The position numbers and the translations under genes were made by a program. Positions 7,112 to 13,889 of a stretch of DNA of 21,997 bases are shown here, in pieces; within the stretch, counting starts at the first letter, position 1; each line of letters begins with the position of its first letter. The notes beneath the pieces are model-generated. The model was given only the letters and a program-made list of their open reading frames with translations, searched no databases and was not told where the DNA came from. This DNA comes from a virus. The stretch lies in the IMG/VR virus record IMGVR_UViG_3300042945_000144, positions 1-21,997 of that record, one strand, 5' to 3'.

Positions 7112-7933
7112 TTAGTCTCCACAGAAGCAAGCAATTGCCTCTTCATTTTTGTCGAACATGTCGGTTTGGTCTGCTGCAAATTGAATCATTGAGGCATAAG
7201 ATGGGCGGTCGGAACGAAATACCGCACCGCTTGGCTTGGACGCCAACGCCAACGCCTCCATTTTGGCCCACCAGATGCCGCGTTCTGGTTTTTCGGCAAT
7301 CAAAGATAGAACTTGTGCCCCGCCTTTTAAAAAGCAGAGATCACAGTTCCCGTGCATGGTTACCCCATTGTTGTTTGGAAGGCCAAGGTCAAATGGCTGG
7401 GCTTTCCAGAAAGCGCCAACATCTTCTTTTGTAATGCCAGCCGTAACCAATGGGATGCGGGATTTGTCAGCGATTTTGGCTGCTCGGCGTTGTTCATCTG
7501 CCCTCATTCCGACCCAATCCATCTGCTCGTTGTGGTCCCAGCCCAAAGATTTCAAATATTTGTGAATGGTGCGAATTTTCAACTCGGCAGTGCAAAACCT
7601 GGTAACTGGATTTGGAAGATAGTTCCTCTTCTTGATCAAAGCCTCAAATGGCTCACCGTTTCGGCTGGCAGTTTCAAATGAAACCCGCCTAAAAGCAGGA
7701 TCAGCATCTTGAAACTCAACCCAATGAATCTCTACATTCCATCGGTCTGAACAATCCTGAACAAAGCGCAAGGTTGCCTCATCTTCCTTGCCGGTATTAG
7801 CAAAACACACAATTGCCTCATCCGGCAGGCTCATCTGGTGAGCCTGAAGCACCCGCCAGAGCATGTAAGCACTAGTGCGGCCACCACTAAAGCTGATGCA
7901 GGTCGGCTCTGTGATCTTGAATGGGTCAGCCAT
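7112..7933 (-). CDS. PAPS reductase-like PP-loop protein
   Basis: This 273-residue member of the phosphoadenosine-phosphosulfate reductase / adenine nucleotide alpha hydrolase family has a PP-loop SFSGGRTS at 14-21 that binds ATP or an adenylated substrate. Cysteines at 114, 197 and 200 (CDLC), plus 269 and 271 (CFC at the C-terminus), resemble the iron-sulfur ligands of this family and of DndC-like proteins. Phage members are common, but their substrate is usually unknown. Possibilities are DNA or RNA thio-modification or sulfur metabolism; no dnd partner gene is present here. It starts inside the HTH gene (ATGGCTGA overlap of 8 nt) and ends 3 nt before the primase, so it is co-expressed with replication. 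The family is sure; the reaction is unknown. Confidence 0.85.
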   Translation of the reverse strand: MADPFKITEPTCISFSGGRTSAYMLWRVLQAHQMSLPDEAIVCFANTGKEDEATLRFVQDCSDRWNVEIHWVEFQDADPAFRRVSFETASRNGEPFEALIKKRNYLPNPVTRFCTAELKIRTIHKYLKSLGWDHNEQMDWVGMRADEQRRAAKIADKSRIPLVTAGITKEDVGAFWKAQPFDLGLPNNNGVTMHGNCDLCFLKGGAQVLSLIAEKPERGIWWAKMEALALASKPSGAVFRSDRPSYASMIQFAADQTDMFDKNEEAIACFCGD

Positions 7934-8111
7934 GCGTCACCTTCCGGCTTTCGAAATAGTCCGACAAAGCCTGCAAGACCTTGTGCGTGGGGTTTGCGTT
8001 GGGGTTATCTCGCACTTGGCGAATGGTGTTGTAGTGAACGCCAGTGGCCTCTGCCACCTTCATTGGCATTCGGTCTGAAAGCGCGTGGCGTATCTGTTCT
8101 AGGGTCATCAT
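7926..8111 (-). CDS. Cro/repressor-like helix-turn-helix regulator
   Basis: This 61-residue protein is almost entirely one HTH domain. The segment MKVAEATGVHYNTIRQVRDN (about 17-36) has the helix-turn-recognition-helix pattern of lambda-repressor-like proteins, followed by a leucine-containing closing helix (HKVLQALSDYF). The ATG at 8111 has AAGGA 6-7 nt upstream. It is the first gene of the leftward early operon and starts just beside the divergent promoter region. The natural target is therefore the inverted repeat at 8146-8158, giving autoregulation plus control of the rightward operon. There is no effector or cleavage domain, so it is more like Cro than CI. Whether the phage is temperate cannot be told from this gene. 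Confidence 0.85.
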   Translation of the reverse strand: MMTLEQIRHALSDRMPMKVAEATGVHYNTIRQVRDNPNANPTHKVLQALSDYFESRKVTHG

Positions 8112-8136
8112 GTTTTGTCCTTGTTAAAAAAAAATG

Positions 8137-8164
8137 TTGTGATGTGCGAATCATACGCTATAAT
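8137..8164 (+). promoter_or_regulatory. Rightward early promoter
   Basis: TTGTGA at 8137-8142 (-35) and a perfect TATAAT at 8159-8164 (-10) are separated by 16 bp. It lies 55 bp upstream of the Sak4-like gene start, which has its own AGGAG site. This is the best sigma70-type promoter in the window and should drive the rightward operon from 8219. Confidence 0.75.
8146..8158. promoter_or_regulatory. Operator-like inverted repeat between -35 and -10
   Basis: GCGAATCATACGC is a 6-1-6 inverted repeat with one mismatched pair. It fills most of the spacer of the rightward promoter and covers the -10 of the candidate leftward promoter. A dimer of the neighbouring HTH protein bound here would block both. 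Binding is inferred from position. Confidence 0.5.
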
Positions 8165-8179
8165 GTCGCTACACCACAA
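8150..8179 (-). promoter_or_regulatory. Candidate leftward early promoter, overlapping the rightward one
   Basis: On the minus strand, TATGAT (8155-8150) matches five of six -10 bases. A weak TTGTGG (8179-8174) sits 18 bp upstream as -35. It would start transcription about 30 nt before the HTH regulator gene. The -10 is good and the -35 poor, so the promoter may be weak or activator-dependent. Confidence 0.4.
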
Positions 8180-8200
8180 ACAGATTCCCTGACAGTGGTG
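8172..8200 (+). promoter_or_regulatory. Leader hairpin of the rightward early operon
   Basis: CACCAC (8172-8177) pairs with GTGGTG (8195-8200), with CAG/CTG able to pair further inside. It forms in the 5' leader, 7-8 nt before the AAGGAGAG ribosome-binding site of the Sak4-like gene. It could stabilise the mRNA or affect translation. The structure is modest. Confidence 0.4.
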
Positions 8201-8218
8201 CAAAAAAAGGAGAGCCAG

Positions 8219-8896
8219 ATGGCTATCAATTTGAAATCGACTGGCGGCCTAACCGCCAATGGTGTGAAGTTGCTTGTTTACGGGCAAGCTGGTGCAGGCA
8301 AGACCACACTGGTCAAGACGCTGCCCAATGTGATCGTACTGTCTGCCGAGGGTGGTTTGCTGTCCATTCAGGACGCTGATCTGCCTTACATCGAGATTGC
8401 AAGCATGGACGATCTGCGTGAGGCATTTACATGGTGCAGAGACAGCCAAGAGGCAACTGGCTTTCAGTCAGTGGCGCTTGACTCGATCAGCGAGGTTGCC
8501 GAGGTTGTGCTGGCCCACGAGATGAAGAAGTCCAAGGACGGGCGTGCGGCTTATGGTGAGATGAACACCACCATGCAAGAGCTTATCCGTGCGTTCCGTG
8601 ACTTGCCGGGCAAGCATGTTTACATGAGCGCCAAGCTGGAGAAGTCCACCGATGAGATGGGCAAGATGCTATACAACCCTGGGATGCCCGGCAAGAGCCT
8701 GACACAAGGCTTGCCTTACTTCTTTGATGAAGTGTTGGCGTTGCGTGTGGAGCGTGACGGCGAGGGCAATACTCAGCGTGCGCTGATGTGTGATTCAGAT
8801 GGCCTGTGGCTGGCCAAGGATCGCTCGGGCAAGCTGGAGGCTTGGGAAGCGCCAGACTTGGGTGCTGTCATTGCCAAGATCGGGGGTAAGGCATGA
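8219..8896 (+). CDS. Sak4-like RecA-fold recombination ATPase (AAA_24)
   Basis: This 225-residue phage nucleotide-binding protein has Walker A GQAGAGKT at 22-29 and Walker B SVALDS near 84-89 (Asp88). A core-only RecA fold of this size matches the Sak4/AAA_24 family, which acts in phage single-strand annealing and homologous recombination with a partner SSB. The start is the ATG at 8219, six nt after AGGAGAG; longer upstream extension would run through the promoter. It leads an operon with a DUF669 SSB-like protein, an exonuclease and a helicase, the typical Sak4 neighbourhood. It ends in an ATGA overlap with the next gene. The family call is firm; activity is by homology of pattern. Confidence 0.88.
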   Translation: MAINLKSTGGLTANGVKLLVYGQAGAGKTTLVKTLPNVIVLSAEGGLLSIQDADLPYIEIASMDDLREAFTWCRDSQEATGFQSVALDSISEVAEVVLAHEMKKSKDGRAAYGEMNTTMQELIRAFRDLPGKHVYMSAKLEKSTDEMGKMLYNPGMPGKSLTQGLPYFFDEVLALRVERDGEGNTQRALMCDSDGLWLAKDRSGKLEAWEAPDLGAVIAKIGGKA

Positions 8897-9111
8897 AAAA
8901 GAATGATCAAGCCTTTCCAGTTGGCTACAACGGTCATCCTGGCATGACGCTCAGAGATTACTTTGCGGCGCAGGCAATGCAAGGGCTGTTGGCCAATGGA
9001 TGGTGTGCATCCCTTCGCAATGATCATTATGGCGAAAACGCTGGAAACAGCACAGTTGCAATTGATGCGTACATGATGGCCGACGCTATGCTGAAAGCGA
9101 GAACGCCATGA
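8893..9111 (+). CDS. Small conserved phage protein (MTLRDYFAAQAM type), unknown function
   Basis: The 72-residue product contains PGMTLRDYFAAQAMQGLL followed, after about 25 residues, by AYMMADAMLKAR. I recognise this as a common small phage protein pattern that has no assigned function. It starts in an ATGA overlap with the Sak4-like gene and ends in an ATGA overlap with the next gene, so all three should be translated together. No catalytic motif or membrane segment is visible. Its constant position among recombination genes suggests an accessory role in early phage DNA metabolism, which is inference. Confidence 0.8.
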   Translation: MKKNDQAFPVGYNGHPGMTLRDYFAAQAMQGLLANGWCASLRNDHYGENAGNSTVAIDAYMMADAMLKARTP

Positions 9112-9503
9112 TCGAAACCACCGACATGGCCGAACTGGCTCAGATGTGGTTGGCTGCAAAGCAAAAGGAAAAAGATGCGACAGAAGATCGCCGAGATATT
9201 GAGGACCACATCAAGAAGTTGGCACGTATCTCAGACCAACTTGACAGCACCGAAACCGTTGGTGCAGCAGGGTTTGAGATCAAGATCGAAGGACGTATCG
9301 ACCGAAAGGTCGATTCAGAGAAGCTGCAAATGCTTGCCACTGAAGCAGGACTGAGCGATCACCTCTCTACACTTTTCCGGTGGAAGCCGGAAATCAACAT
9401 GTCGGTCTGGAAAGCAGCCGATGAAACCATCACCGGGCCTCTGGCTGGTGCTATTACGGCCAAGCCTGGTCGTCCATCTTTCAAAATCATCCCCAAGGAG
9501 TAA
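9108..9503 (+). CDS. Hypothetical early protein with N-terminal coiled coil
   Basis: This 131-residue protein has a charged helical N-terminus (about 10-45; KQKEKDATEDRRDIEDHIKK) likely to be a coiled coil. A central part follows with beta-strand character (GFEIKIEGRIDRKVDSEKL), and a C-terminal stretch contains RWKPEINMSVWK. It sits between Sak4-like ATPase and the DUF669 SSB-like gene, overlapping the former block by ATGA and carrying the AAGGAG ribosome-binding site of the next gene in its last codons. Proteins of this look recur in Sak4 modules, but I cannot name a function. A structural or adaptor role in the recombination complex is a guess. Confidence 0.75.
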   Translation: MIETTDMAELAQMWLAAKQKEKDATEDRRDIEDHIKKLARISDQLDSTETVGAAGFEIKIEGRIDRKVDSEKLQMLATEAGLSDHLSTLFRWKPEINMSVWKAADETITGPLAGAITAKPGRPSFKIIPKE

Positions 9504-9506
9504 ATC

Positions 9507-9992
9507 ATGGCTTTTTTATCAGAGACTTTTGACATCAACGAATTGCCTGTTGGCAACACTGGCAGCTTTGAGCCTTTGCCTGCTGGCTGGTACACCGCAA
9601 CTATCTCGCAAGCCGAGTTGAAGGCCACCAAGGCTGGCAATGGCCAATACATCAAGCTGCGCTACGACATCACTGGCCCAAGCCACCAAGGCCGAGTGGT
9701 CTTTGGCAACTTGAACATCAAGAACGCCAACCCAAAGGCTGAGGAGATTGGTCGCCAGCAGTTGGGCGAGATCATGCGTGCTATTGGTTTGGCAAAGGTC
9801 ACTGACACCGATCAGTTGATTGGTGGCCAGATCAGCATCAAGCTGGAGGTCAAGCAAGACGAACAGTATGGTGCCAGCAACGAGGTCAAGGGCTTTAAGT
9901 CTGTCTCGGGTAGTGCGGCGCCTTCTGTGCCGATGGCTGCGGCTTCTGCACCAGCGGCTGGCAAGGCCGCGCCACCTTGGGCTAAGCGTTAA
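9507..9992 (+). CDS. DUF669 family, putative ssDNA-binding protein
   Basis: The 161-residue product matches the DUF669 pattern. The N-terminal FEPLPAGWYTATISQAELKATKAGNGQ region is followed by beta-rich GRVVFGNLNI, then the helical GRQQLGEIMRAIGL, a second strand pair (GGQISIKLEVKQDEQYG), and an Ala/Pro-rich flexible tail ending PPWAKR. DUF669 proteins are believed to bind single-stranded DNA with an OB-like fold and are the usual partners of Sak4-type proteins. The ATG has AAGGAG 7 nt upstream, made from the last codons of the previous gene. It is followed by a strong hairpin that separates it from the exonuclease gene. Confidence 0.82.
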   Translation: MAFLSETFDINELPVGNTGSFEPLPAGWYTATISQAELKATKAGNGQYIKLRYDITGPSHQGRVVFGNLNIKNANPKAEEIGRQQLGEIMRAIGLAKVTDTDQLIGGQISIKLEVKQDEQYGASNEVKGFKSVSGSAAPSVPMAAASAPAAGKAAPPWAKR

Positions 9993-9994
9993 GC

Positions 9995-10027
9995 AAAAAA
10001 ATGCCCCGACTGGTTAAGGTCGGGGCA
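9995..10027 (-). terminator. Intrinsic terminator facing left, antisense to the early operon
   Basis: The minus strand carries TGCCCCGAC, an 8-nt loop and GTCGGGGCA (9-bp perfect stem, 10002-10027), followed by seven T residues (10001-9995). This is a canonical Rho-independent terminator for leftward RNA. On the plus strand the same stem is followed by AACTTC, so it should not stop the rightward operon, though it may stabilise or separate mRNAs. No leftward gene lies near it. Confidence 0.8.
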
Positions 10028-10048
10028 AACTTCATCAAGGAAGCAATC

Positions 10049-11077
10049 ATGAAAATACCCGAGAGTGATCATACCATTCAGGCGCTGATTGACAAGCACC
10101 ACGAAGCAAAAGCAGAAGCGCCTCGCCATCACATTGGAGCCAGTACGCTGGGCCATGTGTGTGACCGCTGGCTTTGGCTGTCGTTTCGATGGGCTGTGCA
10201 ACCTGAGTTCTCTGGCCGCATCCTGCGCCTGTTTCGCCGTGGGCACCAAGAAGAGGCCAACATCATTAGCGACCTGCGTGCGATTGGTCTGGATGTGCGC
10301 AAGGTGTCAAGCCAGCATCGGGTTGACTTTGGCAGCCATGTCTCAGGGTCGCTTGATGCGATCATTGACTCTGGCGTTCCTGGAGCGCCGAAGACAAAGC
10401 ATGTGGCTGAGTTTAAGACGCACAGCAAAAAGTCGTTTGATGCGCTGGTCAAAGACGGTGTGGAGAAGTCCAAGCCCGAGCACTTTGTTCAGATGCAGGT
10501 CTACATGGCTGGCACTGGTTTTGACCGTGCGCTGTATGTGGCCGTCTGCAAAGACGATGATCGAATCCACACCGAGCGCGTGAAGCTGGACAAAGATGTG
10601 GCTGAAAAGGCGATTCGCCGCGGGCACTACATTGCTTTGAGTGACAACATGCCGCCACCTATTAGCACCGATGCGAGCTGGTATCAGTGCAAGTTCTGTG
10701 ATGCCCATGAGTTCTGCCATGAGTCCAAGACCACCAAGCATGTGAACTGCCGCACCTGTGCGATGGCCACACCTTTGTCGGACTCGACCTGGCACTGCGG
10801 CAAATGGGACGATGTGATCCCGGTGGACGCACAGCGCAATGGCTGCGAAGGTCATGTCCTGCACCCTGATCTGGTGCCTTGGCAGCGCAAGGACGGGCCG
10901 AACGAATTCACCGCGGTGTACGAGATCAATGGCACGACTGTGGCCAATGGTGACCCAGAGCAAGAGGGTGTGTTTAGTAGTAAGGAATTGCTGGCGAACG
11001 CTGATGCCTGTGCGGATAAGGGCTGGACGCAGTTGCACGACATGCGCAAGCAGTTTGGTGGAAGGGTGGTGGCCTGA
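10049..11077 (+). CDS. Cas4/RecB-like PD-(D/E)XK exonuclease with Fe-S cysteines
   Basis: This 342-residue nuclease probably resects phage DNA ends for Sak4-dependent recombination. Catalytic residues are visible as Asp103 (GSLDAIID), Glu121 and Lys123 (AEFKTH), and the QxxxY-like Gln148 and Tyr152. Cysteines 38, 214, 217 and 223 have the one-plus-three spacing of Cas4/AddB-type 4Fe-4S clusters. A second set (Cys234, Cys237, Cys250, Cys266) may bind zinc in an extra C-terminal domain. The ATG at 10049 has AAGGA 7 nt upstream. An in-frame ATG at 10001 lies at the terminator hairpin, with no ribosome-binding site, and is rejected. The stop overlaps the helicase start (TGATG). Confidence 0.88.
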   Translation: MKIPESDHTIQALIDKHHEAKAEAPRHHIGASTLGHVCDRWLWLSFRWAVQPEFSGRILRLFRRGHQEEANIISDLRAIGLDVRKVSSQHRVDFGSHVSGSLDAIIDSGVPGAPKTKHVAEFKTHSKKSFDALVKDGVEKSKPEHFVQMQVYMAGTGFDRALYVAVCKDDDRIHTERVKLDKDVAEKAIRRGHYIALSDNMPPPISTDASWYQCKFCDAHEFCHESKTTKHVNCRTCAMATPLSDSTWHCGKWDDVIPVDAQRNGCEGHVLHPDLVPWQRKDGPNEFTAVYEINGTTVANGDPEQEGVFSSKELLANADACADKGWTQLHDMRKQFGGRVVA

Positions 11078-12666
11078 TGCTGCGTGAATACCAACAACGC
11101 ACCATTGACCAACTCTACGCTTGGTTCGAGGCCGGTGGCCGTGGCAACCCTTGCCTGGTGCTGCCGACAGGCTCAGGCAAGTCGCACATTGTGGCTGCGC
11201 TGTGCAAGGACGCCTTGCAGAACTGGCCCGAGACCCGTGTGCTCATGCTGACCCATGTGAAGGAGTTGATCGAGCAGAACGCTGAGAAGATGCGCCAGCA
11301 CTGGCCAGGTGCTCCGATGGGCATTTACAGCGCCAGCATTGGTCGGCGTGAGTTGGGCGAGCCGATCACCTTTGCTGGCATCCAGTCGGTGCGGAGCAAG
11401 GCGCGAGAGCTGGGCCACATTGACTTGGTGATCATTGACGAGTGCCATCTGGTCAACCACAAGGATGAGGGCGGCTACCGTGGGCTGCTGGAGCAGCTCA
11501 AGGCCATCAATCCTGCTATCAGGGTGGTGGGTCTTACGGCCACACCTTACAGACTTGGGCATGGCCTGATCACCGACAAGCCTGCGCTGTTTGATGCGCT
11601 GATTGAGCCGATCAGCATCGAGGAGTTGATCTTTAAGGGCTACCTGTCAACACTGCGATCCAAGGTCACCAAGGCCAAGTTGGATGTGACTGGCGTGCAT
11701 AAGCGCGGGGGTGAGTTCATTGAGTCCGAGTTGCAAGCCGCTGTGGACACGGATGACAAGAACCATGCTGTGGTGCAAGAGGTGATGGCTTTAGCTGGTG
11801 ACCGCAAGGCTTGGCTGTTCTTTTGCGCTGGCGTTAAGCACGCCGAGCACATTGCCGAAGCCCTGCGCCAGCAAGGTGTAACGGCTGCGTGCGTGACAGG
11901 GGACACACCAAAGAAGCAGCGCGATGAAATCATTGCCGACTTTAAGGTTGGCAAGTTGAAAGCGTTGACCAACGCCAATGTGCTGACCACTGGTTTTGAT
12001 TATCCCGACATTGATCTGGTGGTGATGCTGCGCCCCACCATGAGCGCCAGCCTGTATGTGCAGATGGCTGGCCGGGGCATGAGGGTCAAAAGCCACACCG
12101 ATCACTGCTTGGTGCTCGACTTCGCTGGCGTGGTGGCCACGCATGGCCCAATCACCAACGTACAGCCGCCAAAGAAGGGTGGCGATGGTAATGGCGAAGC
12201 GCCCCTTAAAGTTTGCGAGAACTGCGACGAGCTGGTGCATATCTCAGTGATGGTCTGCCCTGCCTGCCAGCATCCATTCCCGGTGAAAGAGGCCAAGAAG
12301 CTGCAACTGCACAATGACGACATCATGGGGCTAGAGGGACAAGAGTTGGAGGTGACAAGCTGGGCATGGCGCAAACACATCAGCAAGCAATCAGGCAAAG
12401 AGATGCTGGCGGTGACGTATTACGGCAGCCTGAGCGATGCACCAATCACCGAATACTTGCCGATTGCGCATGAGGGCTATGCCGGGCAGTCTGCTGTGCA
12501 AAAGCTGATCACGATTGCAGAGCGTGCGCAAATTGTGCGCGGTGGTTTGAATGTTCCAACGATGATTGAGATGGCGCAAAACCTGAACAACGCCACACCA
12601 CCAAGTCTGATTGAGTATCGCAAGGACGGTAAATTTTTCAAAGTAACGAGAAGGAAATGGGAATGA
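11077..12666 (+). CDS. Superfamily-2 DEAD/DEAH-box helicase with C-terminal zinc finger
   Basis: This 529-residue SF2 helicase is of the SSL2/UvsW-like type. Motifs in order are Walker A PTGSGKS at 30-36, DECH at 121-124, TATP at 154-157, the TTGFDYP motif around 304-310 and QMAGRGMR (motif VI) at 329-336. A four-cysteine ribbon follows: Cys380, Cys383, Cys394 and Cys397 (CENC...CPAC). The remaining C-terminus is of unknown fold. It is likely a branch-migrating or unwinding enzyme for recombination intermediates, since it lies between the exonuclease and a VRR-NUC nuclease. It starts inside the exonuclease stop (TGATG) and ends in an ATGA overlap. The helicase call is certain; the DNA structure acted on is inference. 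Confidence 0.93.
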   Translation: MLREYQQRTIDQLYAWFEAGGRGNPCLVLPTGSGKSHIVAALCKDALQNWPETRVLMLTHVKELIEQNAEKMRQHWPGAPMGIYSASIGRRELGEPITFAGIQSVRSKARELGHIDLVIIDECHLVNHKDEGGYRGLLEQLKAINPAIRVVGLTATPYRLGHGLITDKPALFDALIEPISIEELIFKGYLSTLRSKVTKAKLDVTGVHKRGGEFIESELQAAVDTDDKNHAVVQEVMALAGDRKAWLFFCAGVKHAEHIAEALRQQGVTAACVTGDTPKKQRDEIIADFKVGKLKALTNANVLTTGFDYPDIDLVVMLRPTMSASLYVQMAGRGMRVKSHTDHCLVLDFAGVVATHGPITNVQPPKKGGDGNGEAPLKVCENCDELVHISVMVCPACQHPFPVKEAKKLQLHNDDIMGLEGQELEVTSWAWRKHISKQSGKEMLAVTYYGSLSDAPITEYLPIAHEGYAGQSAVQKLITIAERAQIVRGGLNVPTMIEMAQNLNNATPPSLIEYRKDGKFFKVTRRKWE

Positions 12667-12854
12667 GACCTGCTGAACCTGAGTTCTTGATTCAATGGCG
12701 CCAATGGCACCGTGCTGGCCCACCGAGGTGCTGCCACACCTGTGAGCACTACGGCAACGATGGGCAATGTGTTGAGTTCTTCATGAAGCCGCCAGCCGAG
12801 TTTGCCGAGACTGTTGACGAGTGCCCCAAGTGGGAACGAGAGGTGCCGTTTTGA
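12663..12854 (+). CDS. Small cysteine-rich protein, unknown function
   Basis: The 63-residue product has a CCHTCEHYGNDGQC stretch and a later DECPKW, so four or five cysteines could bind one metal ion. The ATG at 12663 overlaps the helicase stop (ATGA) and is 7 nt after AAGGA. An ATG two codons earlier is too close to that site. It lies between the helicase and nuclease genes, ending in an overlap (TTTTGA) with the nuclease start. No named family is recognised. A zinc-binding adaptor in recombination is possible from position only. Confidence 0.7.
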   Translation: MRPAEPEFLIQWRQWHRAGPPRCCHTCEHYGNDGQCVEFFMKPPAEFAETVDECPKWEREVPF

Positions 12855-13207
12855 CTGATCGCATACCAACAGAGCACGAAGAACAACGAGAGGTTGTGAA
12901 ATGGTTTCGCCAGACCCACAGAGGTGTTCGCATTTTTGCGGTGCCAAACGGGGGCCAACGAAGCATTGCTGCTGCCACCAGATTGAAGATTGAGGGCGTA
13001 TCTGCTGGCGTGCCTGATTTGTTCATCCCTGCCTGGCGCTTGTGGGTGGAGATGAAGCGCATCAAGGGTGGCGTGCTCAGTGCCGATCAGAAGGATTGGA
13101 TCAAGTATCTTGAAGAAGTGGGTTATTGTGCTAAAGTGTGCAAGGGTGCTGATGATGCGAAAGAGCAGATCACCGCCTTTTTTAACCAACATAAGGACTC
13201 GCTATGA
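12851..13207 (+). CDS. VRR-NUC domain nuclease (putative junction resolvase)
   Basis: The 118-residue product is essentially one VRR-NUC domain of the PD-(D/E)XK superfamily. It has VPNGGQR near 31-37, Asp56 in GVSAGVPDLFI, then Glu67 and Lys69 in WVEMKR, and SADQKDW at 77-83. Stand-alone VRR-NUC proteins are found in phages and act as structure-specific nucleases such as Holliday-junction resolvases. I prefer a TTG start at 12851, overlapping the preceding stop, because GAGAGG lies 7 nt upstream. A GTG at 12821 would lengthen it by 10 residues without a good site. Context with Sak4, exonuclease and helicase supports a late recombination step. Confidence 0.87.
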   Translation: MTDRIPTEHEEQREVVKWFRQTHRGVRIFAVPNGGQRSIAAATRLKIEGVSAGVPDLFIPAWRLWVEMKRIKGGVLSADQKDWIKYLEEVGYCAKVCKGADDAKEQITAFFNQHKDSL

Positions 13208-13356
13208 CCGACCAAATCAAAGACCGTTATATGACCATTCGCTTGCCCGCAGATGTGGAGCTGGAGGTGCGCAAGCACGCTGATCGCCACACCAGAACGC
13301 TGGCTGCACAGGTGCTGCACTACATCAAACTGGGGCTGGCAAAAGAAAAGAAGTGA
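13204..13356 (+). CDS. Arc-like ribbon-helix-helix protein
   Basis: This 50-residue protein has the RHH pattern: a short beta-strand (DRYMTIRLPADV), a helix with basic residues (EVRKHADRHTR) and a second helix (LAAQVLHYIKLGLA). RHH dimers bind DNA through the paired strands and usually act as repressors. It starts in the ATGA overlap with the VRR-NUC gene and ends 84 nt before the next start. It could regulate phage promoters or be an antitoxin-like orphan; no toxin partner is seen beside it. The fold is likely; the target is unknown. Confidence 0.75.
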   Translation: MTDQIKDRYMTIRLPADVELEVRKHADRHTRTLAAQVLHYIKLGLAKEKK

Positions 13357-13439
13357 TTAGGGTTTGTCCTAGGTTGATGGTGCAGTGGGATATCGTGGTA
13401 AGATGTGGGCATCGCAACAACCAAACCGGAGTTACCAAA

Positions 13440-13706
13440 ATGGAAGCAGCTTACAACGACATGACAGAGACATACATTGGCACAGGTCGCAAAGACAGCA
13501 AAGGCCGTGAGGTTGGCTGGATTGTTGGCCTGAACAACAACGGCACAACCTTTGCCGCTTGGGTGCAAAACGCACGCAAAGTTAACGGCGAGTGGAAAGA
13601 GTTTGGTGTGCAACAGCGCAGCAAGTCTTTTCCATCGCAATCAATTGCAACTGCTTGGGCTTATGCCACTGCTCAAGTTCGCCGCCACAAATTTTTGACA
13701 GCTTAA
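13440..13706 (+). CDS. Hypothetical early protein
   Basis: The 88-residue product starts at the ATG at 13440, 8 nt after CGGAG. Longer upstream readings in the same frame have no such site. It has the appearance of a compact beta-rich domain: TYIGTGRKDSKGREVGWIVG is followed by FAAWVQNARKVNGEWKEFG and a closing helix, SIATAWAYATAQVRR. I recognise this as a recurring small phage protein without assigned function. There are no Cys clusters, membrane segments or nuclease motifs. An 84-nt gap in front may hold regulatory signals, but no strong promoter was found there. A weak terminator-like hairpin follows it. Confidence 0.7.
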   Translation: MEAAYNDMTETYIGTGRKDSKGREVGWIVGLNNNGTTFAAWVQNARKVNGEWKEFGVQQRSKSFPSQSIATAWAYATAQVRRHKFLTA

Positions 13707-13713
13707 TCAACCA

Positions 13714-13734
13714 GGGCCACTGGCCCCACCTTTT
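13714..13734 (+). terminator. Weak terminator-like hairpin
   Basis: GGGCCA and TGGCCC (13714-13726, one-base centre) form a tight GC-rich stem, with TTTT at 13731-13734 after a CACC gap. The short loop and offset T-run make it at most a partial terminator or pause site. It lies just before the ribosome-binding site of the next gene. Confidence 0.35.
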
Positions 13735-13745
13735 AGGATAACCCC

Positions 13746-13889
13746 ATGAAACACCACAAATACAACCAGCATTATCAAGTTCGTGCAGCCAAGCTGCACG
13801 CCCGTGCAGAGGCTGCACTAAGCATCGCCTTGGCGTGCTTCATTGGCATTGGCATGGCCGCATTGCTAGTTGCATGGTGGTCGTCATGA
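13746..13889 (+). CDS. Small single-span membrane protein
   Basis: The 47-residue product has a basic, His-rich N-terminus (MKHHKYNQHYQVRAAKLHAR) and one hydrophobic segment at about 23-45 (IALACFIGIGMAALLVAWW). The positive N-terminus predicts an inward N-terminus and an inner-membrane location. The ATG has AGGA 7-8 nt upstream and the stop overlaps the next start (ATGA). Small one-span proteins in phage early operons can modify the host envelope or serve superinfection exclusion or lysis. Which applies here cannot be told; no holin partner or endolysin lies nearby. Confidence 0.65.
   Translation: MKHHKYNQHYQVRAAKLHARAEAALSIALACFIGIGMAALLVAWWSS

Noticed and set aside
10001-10048. Upstream ATG for the exonuclease gene
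   Set aside because: It lies at the terminator hairpin and has no Shine-Dalgarno sequence; the ATG at 10049 has AAGGA at the right distance.
13371-13415. Promoter TTGATG ... TAAGAT before the 88-residue gene
   Set aside because: A 19-bp spacer and only four of six -10 matches; too weak to call.
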